A stretch of DNA of 64,000 bases from Antrihabitans stalagmiti (GTDB lineage: Bacteria > Actinomycetota > Actinomycetes > Mycobacteriales > Mycobacteriaceae): positions 182,921-246,920 of the forward strand of contig NZ_JAEMNV010000005.1 of assembly GCF_016482825.1 (NCBI RefSeq), read 5' to 3'. Below the pieces are notes generated by a model that worked only from the letters and a program-made list of their open reading frames with translations, made no database searches and was not told the origin of the DNA. The position numbers and the translations under genes are program-made. This document shows, in pieces, positions 52,937 through 61,623 of this stretch. Within the stretch, counting starts at the first letter, position 1. Each line of letters begins with the position of its first letter.

Positions 52937-55225
52937 ATGACCGCCACCGACCGTGCCGCAGGCACTACAGATACCGACAGCTTGGCAGGGTGGCTGGCGA
53001 GGAGTTCCGATGCCGAACTGATCGAACTCCTCCGCCTGCGGCCGGACCTCACCGTTCCGTTGCCCGCTTCCATGGCCGTGCTCGCCAACCGCGCCGAACA
53101 GCGCGCATCGGTCCTGCGTGCGGCCGACGAGCTGAATACGCTCGCGCTGGCAGTGATAGAGGCGCTTGCCATCGAGAACGCCCAGGCCGTTGCGGTCGAT
53201 CCAGCTCGTGTTGCGGAGGCCATCGGCGATCGCGCGCCAAGAAAAGCGATCGACGCCGCCATCGAGACGCTTCGATCGCGTGCGCTCGTGTGGGGTGAGC
53301 AGACGCTGCGAATGCTTCCGGTCGCCGTCGAGGTCGTGCCATGGCCGATCGGCCGGTCGCTCGAACCCGTCGTCGCGATGTCGGCAGAGGACATCGCCGC
53401 CGCCCTGAGTGGACTCTCACCCGGCGAGCGCGCCCTGCTCGATCGTCTGGCGGTGACGGCGCCGATCGGGCGGACGAAGGACGCGGCACCCGGAACGCCG
53501 AGTGATCGTCCTGTGCAGCGACTGCTCGCGCTCGGCCTGCTGACCTGGGTCGACGAACAAACCGTCGAGTTGCCGCAGCAGGTCGGCCAGGTGCTGCGCG
53601 GTGAGCCGGTATCCGACCTCAGCACGCTGATGCAGCCTGCGCTGCACACCCGCAAGCACAAGGCCGCCGAGGTCAACGGCGTTGCAGGTGGTGAGGCACT
53701 CGAACTGCTGCGGCACTGCGCCGATGTCATCGACGCGCTCGGTGAACTGCCCGCGCCTGCACTACGCGCCGGTGGCATGGGCGTTCGGGAACTTCGGCGG
53801 ATCGCCAAGCGAATCGGCGTCGACGAGGATCGGGTCAGCCTGCTCGTCGAGTTGCTCGTCGCAGCGGGGCTGATGGCAAGCGGCCGACCCGACCCGGCAC
53901 CACCCGGCGACGGCGACGACTTCTGGGCACCGACGGCCGCCGTCGACGCCTGGCTCGACGCACCACCTGCGCGACGCTGGCACACCCTCGCAGCGGCGTG
54001 GCTGGACCTGGCTAGGCGACCGTGGTTGATCGGGATGCGAGACGCGAACGACAAGCCGATCGCCGCGCTCTCCGACGAGGTACGAAGCGCCATGGCGGCC
54101 CGAGATCGGCGGCTCATTCTCGAGCTGACGGCCGAACTCGGCCGTGGCGAGGGTGTGGACGCCGCGGACGTAGCTCGTGCACTCGCGTGGCGCAGACCGC
54201 GCTGGGCCAACCGGTTCACCGTCGGCGCCGTCGAGAAGACCCTCACCGAGGCGACGGCACTCGGTGTGATCGGTCGCGGCGCACTCACCTCGCCAGGTCG
54301 CGCCCTGCTCCACGGCGGCGACGCCGAAGCAGAGATGGAATCGGCACTTCCGCCACCGGTCGACTATGTCCTCGTGCAGGCCGACCTGACCGTCGTCGCT
54401 CCCGGACCCCTCACTCCCGAACTGCAGGAACGCATCTCGCTGGTCGCCGATCTCGAATCGGCGGGCGGCGCGACGGTCTACCGCATCGGCGAGACAAGTG
54501 TCAGACGAGCACTCGATGCCGGCGCGACCGCGTCGGAGTTGCACACCCTCTTCGCAACCAAGTCGCGGACCCCGATACCGCAATCGCTGACCTACCTGAT
54601 CGACGACATGGCACGTCGACACGGCCAACTGCGGGCAGGGATGGCGGAATCGTTCATCCGCTGCGAGGACCCCGCTCTGCTTGCCCAGGTGCTCGCTACC
54701 CCGATTGCCGAAGAACTCGCGCTTCGAGCCCTCGCCGCGACAGTCGCGATCTCGCCCGTCCCGCTGAACGAACTGCTGGCGGGTCTACGCCGTGCAGGCT
54801 TCGCGCCGGCGGGCGAGGACTCCTCCGGCGTGATCGTCGACGTGCGCAAACGCGGCGCCAGGATCGTCAGCAAGCGCCTGCGTCCACAGCTTCGTATCCC
54901 AGCCACCCCGACCGACGATCAGCTCGCAAACCTCGTCGTCGAACTTCGAGCCGGTGATCGCGCCGCGAAAGCCAACCGCGGCAACGGTGTTCGATCAGAC
55001 GGCTCGCGCGCATCCGGTGCGGCGACGATGGCGCTACTGCAACTGGCGGTTCGGGTGCGTCGCAGCGTGAGCATCGGCTACGTCGACGCGCAGGGCATCG
55101 CGACCAACCGGATCGTCGAACCGGTGAAAGTCGGTGGCGGCCAATTGGATGCGATCGATCCGGCAACGGGTGCGGTCCGGCATTTCACGCTGCACCGGAT
55201 CTCGTCGGTCGCGCTGGTCGACTGA
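52937..55225 (+). CDS. Helicase-associated (XPB/Ssl2 N-terminal-like) protein, Rv0862c-like
   Basis: A 762-residue cytoplasmic protein without Walker motifs. It is built of winged-helix-like segments (ELIELLRLRPDLTVPLP; GLSPGERALLDRLAVTAPIGRTKDA; ADDVARALAWRRPRW) and a C-terminal region, DYVLVQADLTVVAPGPLTPELQERISLVADLESAGGATVYRI, resembling the damage-recognition/helicase-C3 part of XPB-type helicases. The last 60 residues recall a WYL-like beta domain (SIGYVDAQGIATNRIVEPVKVGGGQLDAI). Mtb Rv0862c lies next to the XPB gene as here, pointing to joint work in DNA repair. ATG 52937 follows TAATCT by eight bases; an ATG at 52916 is in frame but less supported. Confidence 0.88.
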   Translation: MTATDRAAGTTDTDSLAGWLARSSDAELIELLRLRPDLTVPLPASMAVLANRAEQRASVLRAADELNTLALAVIEALAIENAQAVAVDPARVAEAIGDRAPRKAIDAAIETLRSRALVWGEQTLRMLPVAVEVVPWPIGRSLEPVVAMSAEDIAAALSGLSPGERALLDRLAVTAPIGRTKDAAPGTPSDRPVQRLLALGLLTWVDEQTVELPQQVGQVLRGEPVSDLSTLMQPALHTRKHKAAEVNGVAGGEALELLRHCADVIDALGELPAPALRAGGMGVRELRRIAKRIGVDEDRVSLLVELLVAAGLMASGRPDPAPPGDGDDFWAPTAAVDAWLDAPPARRWHTLAAAWLDLARRPWLIGMRDANDKPIAALSDEVRSAMAARDRRLILELTAELGRGEGVDAADVARALAWRRPRWANRFTVGAVEKTLTEATALGVIGRGALTSPGRALLHGGDAEAEMESALPPPVDYVLVQADLTVVAPGPLTPELQERISLVADLESAGGATVYRIGETSVRRALDAGATASELHTLFATKSRTPIPQSLTYLIDDMARRHGQLRAGMAESFIRCEDPALLAQVLATPIAEELALRALAATVAISPVPLNELLAGLRRAGFAPAGEDSSGVIVDVRKRGARIVSKRLRPQLRIPATPTDDQLANLVVELRAGDRAAKANRGNGVRSDGSRASGAATMALLQLAVRVRRSVSIGYVDAQGIATNRIVEPVKVGGGQLDAIDPATGAVRHFTLHRISSVALVD

Positions 55226-55238
55226 GCCGACGCGCCCG

Positions 55239-55865
55239 CTAGGCGTATGCGAGGCAGTAGGTGAGTTGCGGGTCAGGGAACGCGAGGAACTGGACGTCGT
55301 CGGGTCCGCACACACTCTCGTCCTCGACACCTTCGGCCTTCGTGGTCACCCTGTAGGTGGCGGCAGGGTCCGAACAGGAAACGTAGGTAAGGACATTCGT
55401 GAGCGCGTCCTCCTCGTAGCAGTTGCCTTCCCGCAGATTCTCGTAGAGGCAGAGGAAGAACGTCGTCGTCGACCCGGACGTCTCGGTGTAGGTCGTGTAC
55501 GCGTCGGAGGGACATGCCACCTCGGTCGAGTTCGACGAGTAGATCTTGTACGTCGCGTCGTCGGCCGAGCAGTCCCGCGGTTCGGTGTCGGCGTCTGTCG
55601 ACGAGGCTTTGTTGATTCGGATGCACGAACCGACCTCGGACGGCGGCGCCGCCGCGGACGTTGTTGTGCGCGAGGACGACTTGGGCGTGCTGGTCTTTCC
55701 CGACGGCGGCGCGGAGGATTCCCGCGTCGATGTCTGCTCGGCCGAACTCTTTTCGGCAACAGGCTTCGGGTCTACTTTCTGACACCCGGTCAGCAGGGCA
55801 AACACGAACAGGCACAGTGCAGTTGCGGCCGTCACGAGAACGGTGGACCTACTACGTCGCTGCAC
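55239..55865 (-). CDS. LppU-like secreted lipoprotein, copy B
   Basis: A 208-residue lipoprotein with signal peptide ending LLTGC (Cys28), then a Ser/Thr/Pro-rich linker (about 35-75) and a 125-residue domain with six Cys (GSCIRI, RDCSA, VACPSD, FFLCLYENLREGNC, VSCSD, SVCGPD, TYCLAYA). The domain strongly resembles that of the gene immediately upstream, so the two arose by duplication; only this copy has the long linker. LppU-type proteins are surface lipoproteins of unknown role. AAAGAGA seven bases before GTG 55865. A hairpin separates the two copies. Confidence 0.87.
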   Translation of the reverse strand: MQRRSRSTVLVTAATALCLFVFALLTGCQKVDPKPVAEKSSAEQTSTRESSAPPSGKTSTPKSSSRTTTSAAAPPSEVGSCIRINKASSTDADTEPRDCSADDATYKIYSSNSTEVACPSDAYTTYTETSGSTTTFFLCLYENLREGNCYEEDALTNVLTYVSCSDPAATYRVTTKAEGVEDESVCGPDDVQFLAFPDPQLTYCLAYA

Positions 55866-55891
55866 TGAAATCTCTTTCGCTCGAACCGATC

Positions 55892-55936
55892 GATCGAGGG
55901 CCCCTGCGTACCCCGAGACACTCGGGGCCCTCGATC
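55892..55936 (-). terminator. Hairpin(s) between the two lipoprotein genes, mutually exclusive
   Basis: GATCGAGGGCCCC (55892-55904) is the exact complement of 55924-55936, a 13-bp stem. Inside it CCCCGAG-ACA-CTCGGGG (55911-55927) forms a shorter, tight-loop hairpin that shares bases with the right arm, so both cannot form fully at once. It may stop part of the transcription from copy A into copy B or protect the RNA end. Confidence 0.65.
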
Positions 55937-55945
55937 CGGATGTAC

Positions 55946-56464
55946 TTACGCCGCAGCGTCACCCAGGCAGTAGGTGAGCTTCGGGTCGGGGAACTTCAGG
56001 TACTGGACGTCGTCCGCTGCACAGATGGACTCGTCTTCGGTGCCCTCTTCCTTCGTCGTGACCTTGAACTTGGCCGACGGATCGGAGCACTCCGCGTATC
56101 CGAGAATGTTGGTCAAGGTGTCCTGCGAGTAGCAGCTACCTTCCTTCAGGTTCTCGTAAAGGCAGAGGTAGGCGGTGGTGTCCGAACCGCGCGTCTCGGT
56201 GTAGGTCGTGTACGCGTCCGACGGGCACGCGGTCTCTGTCTCGTTCGTCGAGAAGATCTTGTAGGTCGCCTTGTTGTCGGCGCAGTCGAGGGGCTCGGTC
56301 TCTGCGTCGGTTGCGGAAGCCTTCTTGATCTCGATACAGGTGCCCGCCTCGGCCTTGGCGGTCTCTGACTTCGATGAACAGCCGATCACAAAAAATCCGA
56401 CCGCCAGCAAAGCTAGAGTCGCAACAACGAGCCGCTTGAGCAGCCCGGATCCCTTGTTTGCCAA
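55946..56464 (-). CDS. LppU-like secreted lipoprotein, copy A
   Basis: A 172-residue lipoprotein: basic start LANKGSGLLKRL, hydrophobic core and VIGC lipobox (Cys29), then almost no linker before a Cys-rich domain (GTCIEIKKASATDAETEPLDC, CPSDAYTTYTETRGSDTTAYLCLYENLKEGSCY). The domain is shared with copy B, e.g. ACPSDAYTTYTET is identical. The start is TTG 56464, chosen because GAAAGG lies six to seven bases upstream and it gives a proper signal peptide; the longer frame to 56545 does not. TATTCT (forward 56510-56515) is a candidate -10. Divergent from the XPB gene. Confidence 0.85.
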   Translation of the reverse strand: MANKGSGLLKRLVVATLALLAVGFFVIGCSSKSETAKAEAGTCIEIKKASATDAETEPLDCADNKATYKIFSTNETETACPSDAYTTYTETRGSDTTAYLCLYENLKEGSCYSQDTLTNILGYAECSDPSAKFKVTTKEEGTEDESICAADDVQYLKFPDPKLTYCLGDAAA

Positions 56465-56598
56465 TGTAGGCCTTTCTCGGAGTTGGACGAGTGTCTTAAC
56501 GCTCGGCGCAGAATAGCGTGGTGACGTAGTTCGCGCATAGCGCAACCTCGTTTGGACCTGGACAATGGAACGATTACCGCCTATTTAGGAGACTCCAC

Positions 56599-58269
56599 GT
56601 GACCGACGGACCGTTGATCGTCCAGTCCGACAAGACACTGCTCCTGGAGATCGACCACGAATTGTCCGGCGCCGCGCGAGCGGCGATCGCGCCGTTCGCC
56701 GAACTCGAACGCGCGCCCGAGCACGTCCATACCTATCGGGTGACGCCGCTGGCGCTGTGGAATGCGCGCGCGGCAGGCCACGACGCCGAACAGGTGGTCG
56801 ATGCGCTGGTCACCTACTCGCGCTACGCAGTTCCGCAGCCACTGCTCGTCGATATCGTCGACACGATGGGCCGCTACGGCAGGCTGCAACTCGCCAAGAG
56901 TCCCGTTCACGGCCTGGTCTTGATCAGCCTCGATCGGGCTGTGCTCGAAGAAGTGCTGCGGCACAAGAAGATCGCGCCGATGATCGGCGCAAGGATCGAC
57001 TCCGACACTGTCGTCGTGCACGCGAGCGAGCGCGGCAGACTCAAGCAGATGCTGCTCAAGATCGGCTGGCCCGCAGAAGATCTCGCAGGGTACGTCGATG
57101 GCGAGGCCCATCCGATCGAGCTGGACTTCGGAACTGACGGCTGGCACCTTCGCGACTACCAGGAAATGGCCGCCGATTCGTTCTGGGCAGGCGGATCCGG
57201 CGTCGTCGTTCTTCCGTGCGGTGCGGGCAAGACGATGGTCGGCGCCGCAGCGATGGCAAAGGCGAAAGCGACGACGCTCATTCTGGTCACCAACACAGTG
57301 GCAGGCAGACAGTGGAAACGTGAGTTGATCGCACGCACATCGCTCACCGAAGAGGAGATCGGCGAGTATTCGGGCGAGCGCAAAGAGATTCGCCCAGTGA
57401 CAATCGCCACATATCAGGTGATCACACGCAAGACGAAGGGCGAGTACCGGCACCTCGAGCTCTTCGATTCGCGCGACTGGGGATTGGTCATCTACGACGA
57501 GGTGCACCTGCTGCCCGCGCCCGTGTTTCGGATGACGGCAGATCTGCAATCTCGTCGCCGGCTCGGGCTGACGGCCACGTTGGTCCGCGAGGACGGGCGC
57601 GAAGGTGACGTCTTCTCGTTGATAGGCCCGAAACGATACGACGCGCCGTGGAAAGACATCGAGGCTCAGGGCTGGATCGCGCCGGCCGAGTGCACCGAAG
57701 TTCGCGTGACCCTCACCGACGCCGAAAGAATGTCCTACGCGGTCGCCGAGCCTGAGGAGCGCTACAAACTCTGCTCGACGGCACGCACGAAAATCCCTGT
57801 CGTCCAGTCGATTCTGGCACGCCACCCCGACGCGCCCGCACTCGTCATCGGCGCCTATCTCGACCAACTCGACGAATTGGGCGAGGCACTGAACGCACCG
57901 ATCATCCAGGGCTCGACGAAGACGAAGGAACGCGAGGAACTCTACGATGCCTTCCGGCGCGGCGAGATACCCGTTCTCGTCGTGAGCAAGGTTGCGAATT
58001 TCTCCATCGACCTTCCTGAAGCATCTGTCGCAGTGCAGGTTTCGGGTACGTTCGGGTCGCGTCAGGAAGAGGCGCAACGCCTCGGACGACTGTTGCGACC
58101 CAAACACGACGGTGGGCAGGCGCACTTCTACTCGGTCGTTGCGCGGGACACGCTCGACGCGGAGTACGCGGCGCATCGCCAGCGGTTCCTTGCCGAACAG
58201 GGTTATGCGTACCGGATCATGGACGCCGACGATCTGCTCGGCCCGACGATCGGATCGACCGACGCCTGA
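56599..58269 (+). CDS. ercc3: XPB/Rad25-type DNA helicase
   Basis: A 556-residue superfamily-2 DNA helicase of the bacterial XPB type (Mtb Rv0861c, about 542). The N-terminal damage-recognition-like domain is followed by helicase domain 1 with Walker A PCGAGKT (206-212), DEVH (300-303) and the XPB-specific RED motif (330-332) after LTATLV, and domain 2 with VVSKVANFSIDLPEASVAVQVSG and RQEEAQRLGRLLRP (motif VI). 3'-5' helicase and annealing activity is known for Mtb XPB. GTG 56599 has AGGAG seven bases upstream. Bacteria with UvrABCD also have it in this lineage; the exact repair role is unsettled. Confidence 0.96.
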   Translation: MTDGPLIVQSDKTLLLEIDHELSGAARAAIAPFAELERAPEHVHTYRVTPLALWNARAAGHDAEQVVDALVTYSRYAVPQPLLVDIVDTMGRYGRLQLAKSPVHGLVLISLDRAVLEEVLRHKKIAPMIGARIDSDTVVVHASERGRLKQMLLKIGWPAEDLAGYVDGEAHPIELDFGTDGWHLRDYQEMAADSFWAGGSGVVVLPCGAGKTMVGAAAMAKAKATTLILVTNTVAGRQWKRELIARTSLTEEEIGEYSGERKEIRPVTIATYQVITRKTKGEYRHLELFDSRDWGLVIYDEVHLLPAPVFRMTADLQSRRRLGLTATLVREDGREGDVFSLIGPKRYDAPWKDIEAQGWIAPAECTEVRVTLTDAERMSYAVAEPEERYKLCSTARTKIPVVQSILARHPDAPALVIGAYLDQLDELGEALNAPIIQGSTKTKEREELYDAFRRGEIPVLVVSKVANFSIDLPEASVAVQVSGTFGSRQEEAQRLGRLLRPKHDGGQAHFYSVVARDTLDAEYAAHRQRFLAEQGYAYRIMDADDLLGPTIGSTDA

Positions 58270-58333
58270 CCCGAACAACCGTGCCCGCACAATAAAGGCC
58301 TGCCTAGGTGTCGGTGGCTCGTGCTAGGAATGA

Positions 58334-59005
58334 ATGGTGCGACGCTTCGAGTTTGCAGTCGACCGGGGTCATGCGAAGGCAGTCAACGAAACCATCGCGG
58401 ACGTTCGTCGTTTACGCATGGCCGCGATCGTGCTCGCGGTTGTACTCGGCGCTGCAACCGCCGTTCTGATCTCCCTCGATCATCCGTGGTCCTACATTCT
58501 CTCGGTGGTGTTCGCGATCGGCGCTGCAACGTCGCTGTGGGTCGCGATCTGGGCACCTCGCCGCGTCGGTAGCATCGAAAAGCTTTATGCGGAAGGTCCT
58601 TTGGTCGCGGCGGTGGTGTCCGAAGCCCGTTCCGACGGACTCACGCTGCTCGCCCTCGTCGACGTCGGACTGCCGGACGCGGCAGGTGCTCGCTACGCAT
58701 TCGTCACGCGTAGCGTCCGCTCGCTACCCGGCCACAACGCAACGCCAGGCGAACGAGTGCCGTCGGTATCGGTTCTGGCCGACCGGACGGTTCTGCCTAC
58801 CGGCGACACCTGGCAGCAGGTACGGCCGATGCCGATCGCGTGGGGTACTCGCGACGGTGAGGTCATCGCGCGGGCGATTGCCGCGATCGACGATGCAGAG
58901 TGGCAACTGCTTGCAGACAATCTTTCGGTCAGCGAGAAGGTCCGCCGGGCCGAAAACAATCACCTCCTGGTCAACCCGAAAGATCTCCCCCCGGAACTGC
59001 GCTGA
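58334..59005 (+). CDS. Membrane protein with DUF3239-type domain
   Basis: A 223-residue protein with two membrane helices (about 28-48 and 53-72) followed by a cytoplasmic beta-rich domain (EGPLVAAVVSEARSDGLTLLALVDVG; TWQQVRPMPIAWGT) and a charged C-terminal helix. It fits DUF3239, found in mycobacteria and corynebacteria without known function. ATG 58334 has AGGAA close upstream, so ribosome-site spacing is short. It follows the XPB gene by 64 bp and may be transcribed with it. Confidence 0.82.
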   Translation: MVRRFEFAVDRGHAKAVNETIADVRRLRMAAIVLAVVLGAATAVLISLDHPWSYILSVVFAIGAATSLWVAIWAPRRVGSIEKLYAEGPLVAAVVSEARSDGLTLLALVDVGLPDAAGARYAFVTRSVRSLPGHNATPGERVPSVSVLADRTVLPTGDTWQQVRPMPIAWGTRDGEVIARAIAAIDDAEWQLLADNLSVSEKVRRAENNHLLVNPKDLPPELR

Positions 59006-59048
59006 AAACCTGTCGCGACCGGTACGACTCCGCCGCTACGCTGACCCG

Positions 59049-59687
59049 ATGGTTCCGACCGCACACCTACTCGCGTTTCTCGCCGCAGCCTTCGTGATCA
59101 TCGTGATCCCCGGCCCGAGCGTGCTGTTCACAATCGGCCGCGCGTTGTCGCTCGGCCGCCGTGCCGCGTTGCTCACCGTGATCGGAAACGGCGTGGGATC
59201 AGCGGTCCCTCTGATCGCGGTAGCCCTCGGCCTCGGAGCGATCGTCGCGGCCTCGGCGATCGCGCTGACGATAGTCAAGCTTGCCGGTGCCGGTTACCTG
59301 ATCTACCTGGGCATACACGCATTCCGAGATCGCAAATCGTTGGCGGCTGCCTTCGGCACGCGCGTCGATCCCGTAGCGAACGGCCGGGTGTTCACTCAAG
59401 GGGTCGTCGTTGGGATGACGAACCCGAAAACGATCGTCTTCTTCGCCGCGGTCCTACCGCAGTTCGCCGACCCGAATACACCCATGTTGTCGTTGCAGCT
59501 ATTGGTACTGGGCGCCATGTTCATCCTGATCGGCTTCGTGTCCGACGGCGCGTGGGCGCTCCTTGCCGGAACGGTTCGAACGTGGTTCACGAAGTCGCCC
59601 AAACGACTCGAAGCGGTCGGCGGCGCGGGCGGCGTACTCATCATCGGAGTGGGCGCCACGCTTGCTGCGTCGGGAGCGAAGAGCTAG
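59049..59687 (+). CDS. LysE/RhtB-family exporter
   Basis: A 212-residue protein with six hydrophobic segments. The LysE signature is VIIVIPGPSVLFTIGRALSLGRRAALLTVIGNGVG near the N-terminus and GVVVGMTNPKTIVFFAAVLPQF in the middle. These transporters export amino acids or related amines. TACGCT lies six bases before ATG 59049 without a ribosome site, so it is probably leaderless. The 3' end overlaps the convergent coiled-coil gene by four bases. Substrate not inferable. Confidence 0.93.
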   Translation: MVPTAHLLAFLAAAFVIIVIPGPSVLFTIGRALSLGRRAALLTVIGNGVGSAVPLIAVALGLGAIVAASAIALTIVKLAGAGYLIYLGIHAFRDRKSLAAAFGTRVDPVANGRVFTQGVVVGMTNPKTIVFFAAVLPQFADPNTPMLSLQLLVLGAMFILIGFVSDGAWALLAGTVRTWFTKSPKRLEAVGGAGGVLIIGVGATLAASGAKS

Positions 59688-60547
59688 TCGTCGTCGGAAG
59701 CGCTGTCGTCAGCGCTGATGTCGTCGAACATCCTGCGCACTTTCGTCTCCCACTGCTGAGCTCGTTCCAGATCTCGGTCCGCACGCTTGGCCGTGTCGGT
59801 TGCGACCTTCTCGGCGCTGCGTGCGAACTGCCGCTCCTGCTCCGCACGCTCCAGTTCGTCCTTCAACTCCGCGATTCGCTGTTCGACGTCTTCGACGGCG
59901 GCGCTCGCCTCGGCAGCTTCCTCCTGTGCCGATGCCGCGGCGGTCGTCGCGTCGGTCAGTGCGGCGGTGGCCTCGTCGAGTTCGGCGCGGGTCGCCTCGA
60001 GTAGGGCGCTCCGATCCCGTTTCGGCTTGGGCGCAACTCTTTCGGGAGCTTTGCCGCCGACTACGGTCAACCCGGCGGGGCCGAATCCTTCGTAGTTCGC
60101 GGCCGTCACGATCCGACCGAGACGCACCTGCTCGGCGATATCGTCGTCGGCCATCGCCGCGTGCAACGTCTGCCCGACCTCGCGAAGCGCATCTTCGCCC
60201 ACATCACGGCCACGTTCCTGGGCCAACTCGCCTGCTTTGCGTGCCAGCTTTCGAACGATCTGCTGACGCTGAGTCGTGAGCCTGCGAAGTTCCGCACCCG
60301 AGAGATGCCGTTGCGCCTCACGAAGGGCAGCGCCGAGTTGTAGCACTGCGTCGATGTCGTCCGGGGTTTCCCAGGCGAGCAGATTCACCAGCCAACCGAC
60401 AGTTGTCGGCTTGCGGAACTTCCCGATCTCGGTCGCCAGCTCGCGGTCGCCTTCTTTGCGAGCCTGCGCTGCCCTGGCTTTCCGAACTTCGATGAAATCG
60501 GCCGGGTCACCGCCGTACAGCTCGTTGGCGACGTCGTCGATGTCCAC
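59684..60547 (-). CDS. Coiled-coil protein of unknown function
   Basis: A 287-residue cytoplasmic protein. The N-terminal part (about 1-150) is helical and charged, with KFRKPTTVGWLVNLLAWE probably a conserved core; residues about 175-275 form a long coiled coil (LLEATRAELDEATAALTDATTAAASAQEEAAEASAAVEDVEQRIAELKDELERAEQERQ). The end is acidic (DDISADDSASDDD). No family recognised with confidence. GTG 60547 has AGGA eight bases upstream. Such proteins are widespread in rhodococci next to unrelated genes. Confidence 0.78.
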   Translation of the reverse strand: MDIDDVANELYGGDPADFIEVRKARAAQARKEGDRELATEIGKFRKPTTVGWLVNLLAWETPDDIDAVLQLGAALREAQRHLSGAELRRLTTQRQQIVRKLARKAGELAQERGRDVGEDALREVGQTLHAAMADDDIAEQVRLGRIVTAANYEGFGPAGLTVVGGKAPERVAPKPKRDRSALLEATRAELDEATAALTDATTAAASAQEEAAEASAAVEDVEQRIAELKDELERAEQERQFARSAEKVATDTAKRADRDLERAQQWETKVRRMFDDISADDSASDDD

Positions 60548-60598
60548 AGAGCCATCCTGTCACCAATGCCGTCGACTACTGCGCAAGTTCGGCGCCGA

Positions 60599-61588
60599 TC
60601 AGCGCAGTGCCGGCAGCACCTCTCGTTCGAACAGCTCGATACCCGAGGTGTCGAACGCCGCTTCGGGAAAGTTGAAGATCGCGTAGCCGAGTCCAAGATC
60701 GCGCATCTCGCTCAGCTTCTCGACAATCTGCTCGGGCGTGCCGACGGCTGCCGAACCATCGAAGGCGCCTGCTGCGCCGGCAGCGGCTTCCCGGCCGATG
60801 ATCGGCTCGACGCGTGCCTTGAACGCCGACAACCGCTCAGCGACTTCGGCTTCGGTGGACCCGATGGCGACGTTGTAGTTGGCCGAGCGGACGATGGCGT
60901 CGAAGTCGGTGCCGACGGTCGCGCAGTGCTCTCGCAGGATGTCGGACTTGTGCGTGAATTCTTCGGGGTTTCCGGCGAAGTTCGTGTACTGCGCGTACTT
61001 TGCTGCGATCTTCAGCGTCACCTTCTCGCCGCCACCCGCGACCCAGATCGGAATACCGCCCTCCTGCAAAGGAAGTGGTCTGACGATTGCGCCATCGACC
61101 TGGTAGTACTTGCCGTCCAGCGTCGCCGAACCCGTGGTCCATGCTTGCCGAAAAATCTGCACACCCTCGTCGAGGCGGCCCAAACGCTCACCGGCAGAGG
61201 GGAACCCGTAGCCGTAGGCACGCCACTCGTGCTCGTACCAGCCGCCGCCGATACCCATCTCGACGCGTCCACCCGAGATCAGGTCGATCGTCGCGGCCAC
61301 CTTCGCGAGATAGGCCGGATTGCGATAGCTCATCGCGGTACACATCTGACCGAGGCGGACCCGCGACGTCGACGCAGCGAACGCAGACATCAGCGTCCAC
61401 GCCTCGTGGGTCGCTTCGTCCGTCGGCATCGGCACGGTATGGAAGTGGTCGTACACCCAGATCGTCTCCCAATCCGGGTTGGCGTCAGCGCGTTGCGCCA
61501 GATCTCGCATCACCGCCCACTGGTTGGCAGGGTCTATGCCGACGAGGTCGAGGCGCCAGCCTTGCGGTACGAACATTCCGAAGCGCAT
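60599..61588 (-). CDS. LLM-class F420-dependent oxidoreductase
   Basis: A 329-residue luciferase-like TIM-barrel enzyme. MRFGMFVPQGW, DHFHTVP, MCTAMSYRNPAYLAKVAATIDLISGGRVEMGIGGGWYEHEW and GTPEQIVEKLSEM are characteristic of the F420-binding (rather than FMN-binding) branch in actinobacteria. The substrate is unknown. TAGGGT (forward 61595-61600) is six bases before ATG 61588, and AGGGTGA could also serve as a ribosome site. It is divergent from an ECF41-type sigma factor with only 35 bp between starts; oxidoreductase genes are the usual neighbours of that sigma group. Confidence 0.92.
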   Translation of the reverse strand: MRFGMFVPQGWRLDLVGIDPANQWAVMRDLAQRADANPDWETIWVYDHFHTVPMPTDEATHEAWTLMSAFAASTSRVRLGQMCTAMSYRNPAYLAKVAATIDLISGGRVEMGIGGGWYEHEWRAYGYGFPSAGERLGRLDEGVQIFRQAWTTGSATLDGKYYQVDGAIVRPLPLQEGGIPIWVAGGGEKVTLKIAAKYAQYTNFAGNPEEFTHKSDILREHCATVGTDFDAIVRSANYNVAIGSTEAEVAERLSAFKARVEPIIGREAAAGAAGAFDGSAAVGTPEQIVEKLSEMRDLGLGYAIFNFPEAAFDTSGIELFEREVLPALR

Positions 61589-61623
61589 AAATTCACCCTA
61601 CTGCTTGTCCGTAGTATCGCCCT
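61589..61623. promoter_or_regulatory. Overlapping divergent leaderless promoters
   Basis: Minus strand: TAGGGT (forward 61595-61600), six bases to ATG 61588. Plus strand: TAGTAT (61612-61617), six bases to GTG 61624. With 35 bp between start codons, the -35 of each promoter falls on the start region of the other, so the two genes must compete or be controlled together. The TGTCACA-CGTC type promoter reported for ECF41 sigma factors is not evident. Confidence 0.6.

Noticed and set aside
56581-58290. A 569-codon minus-strand frame opposite the XPB gene
   Set aside because: The plus frame carries every helicase motif. The antisense frame is long only because of third-position GC bias.
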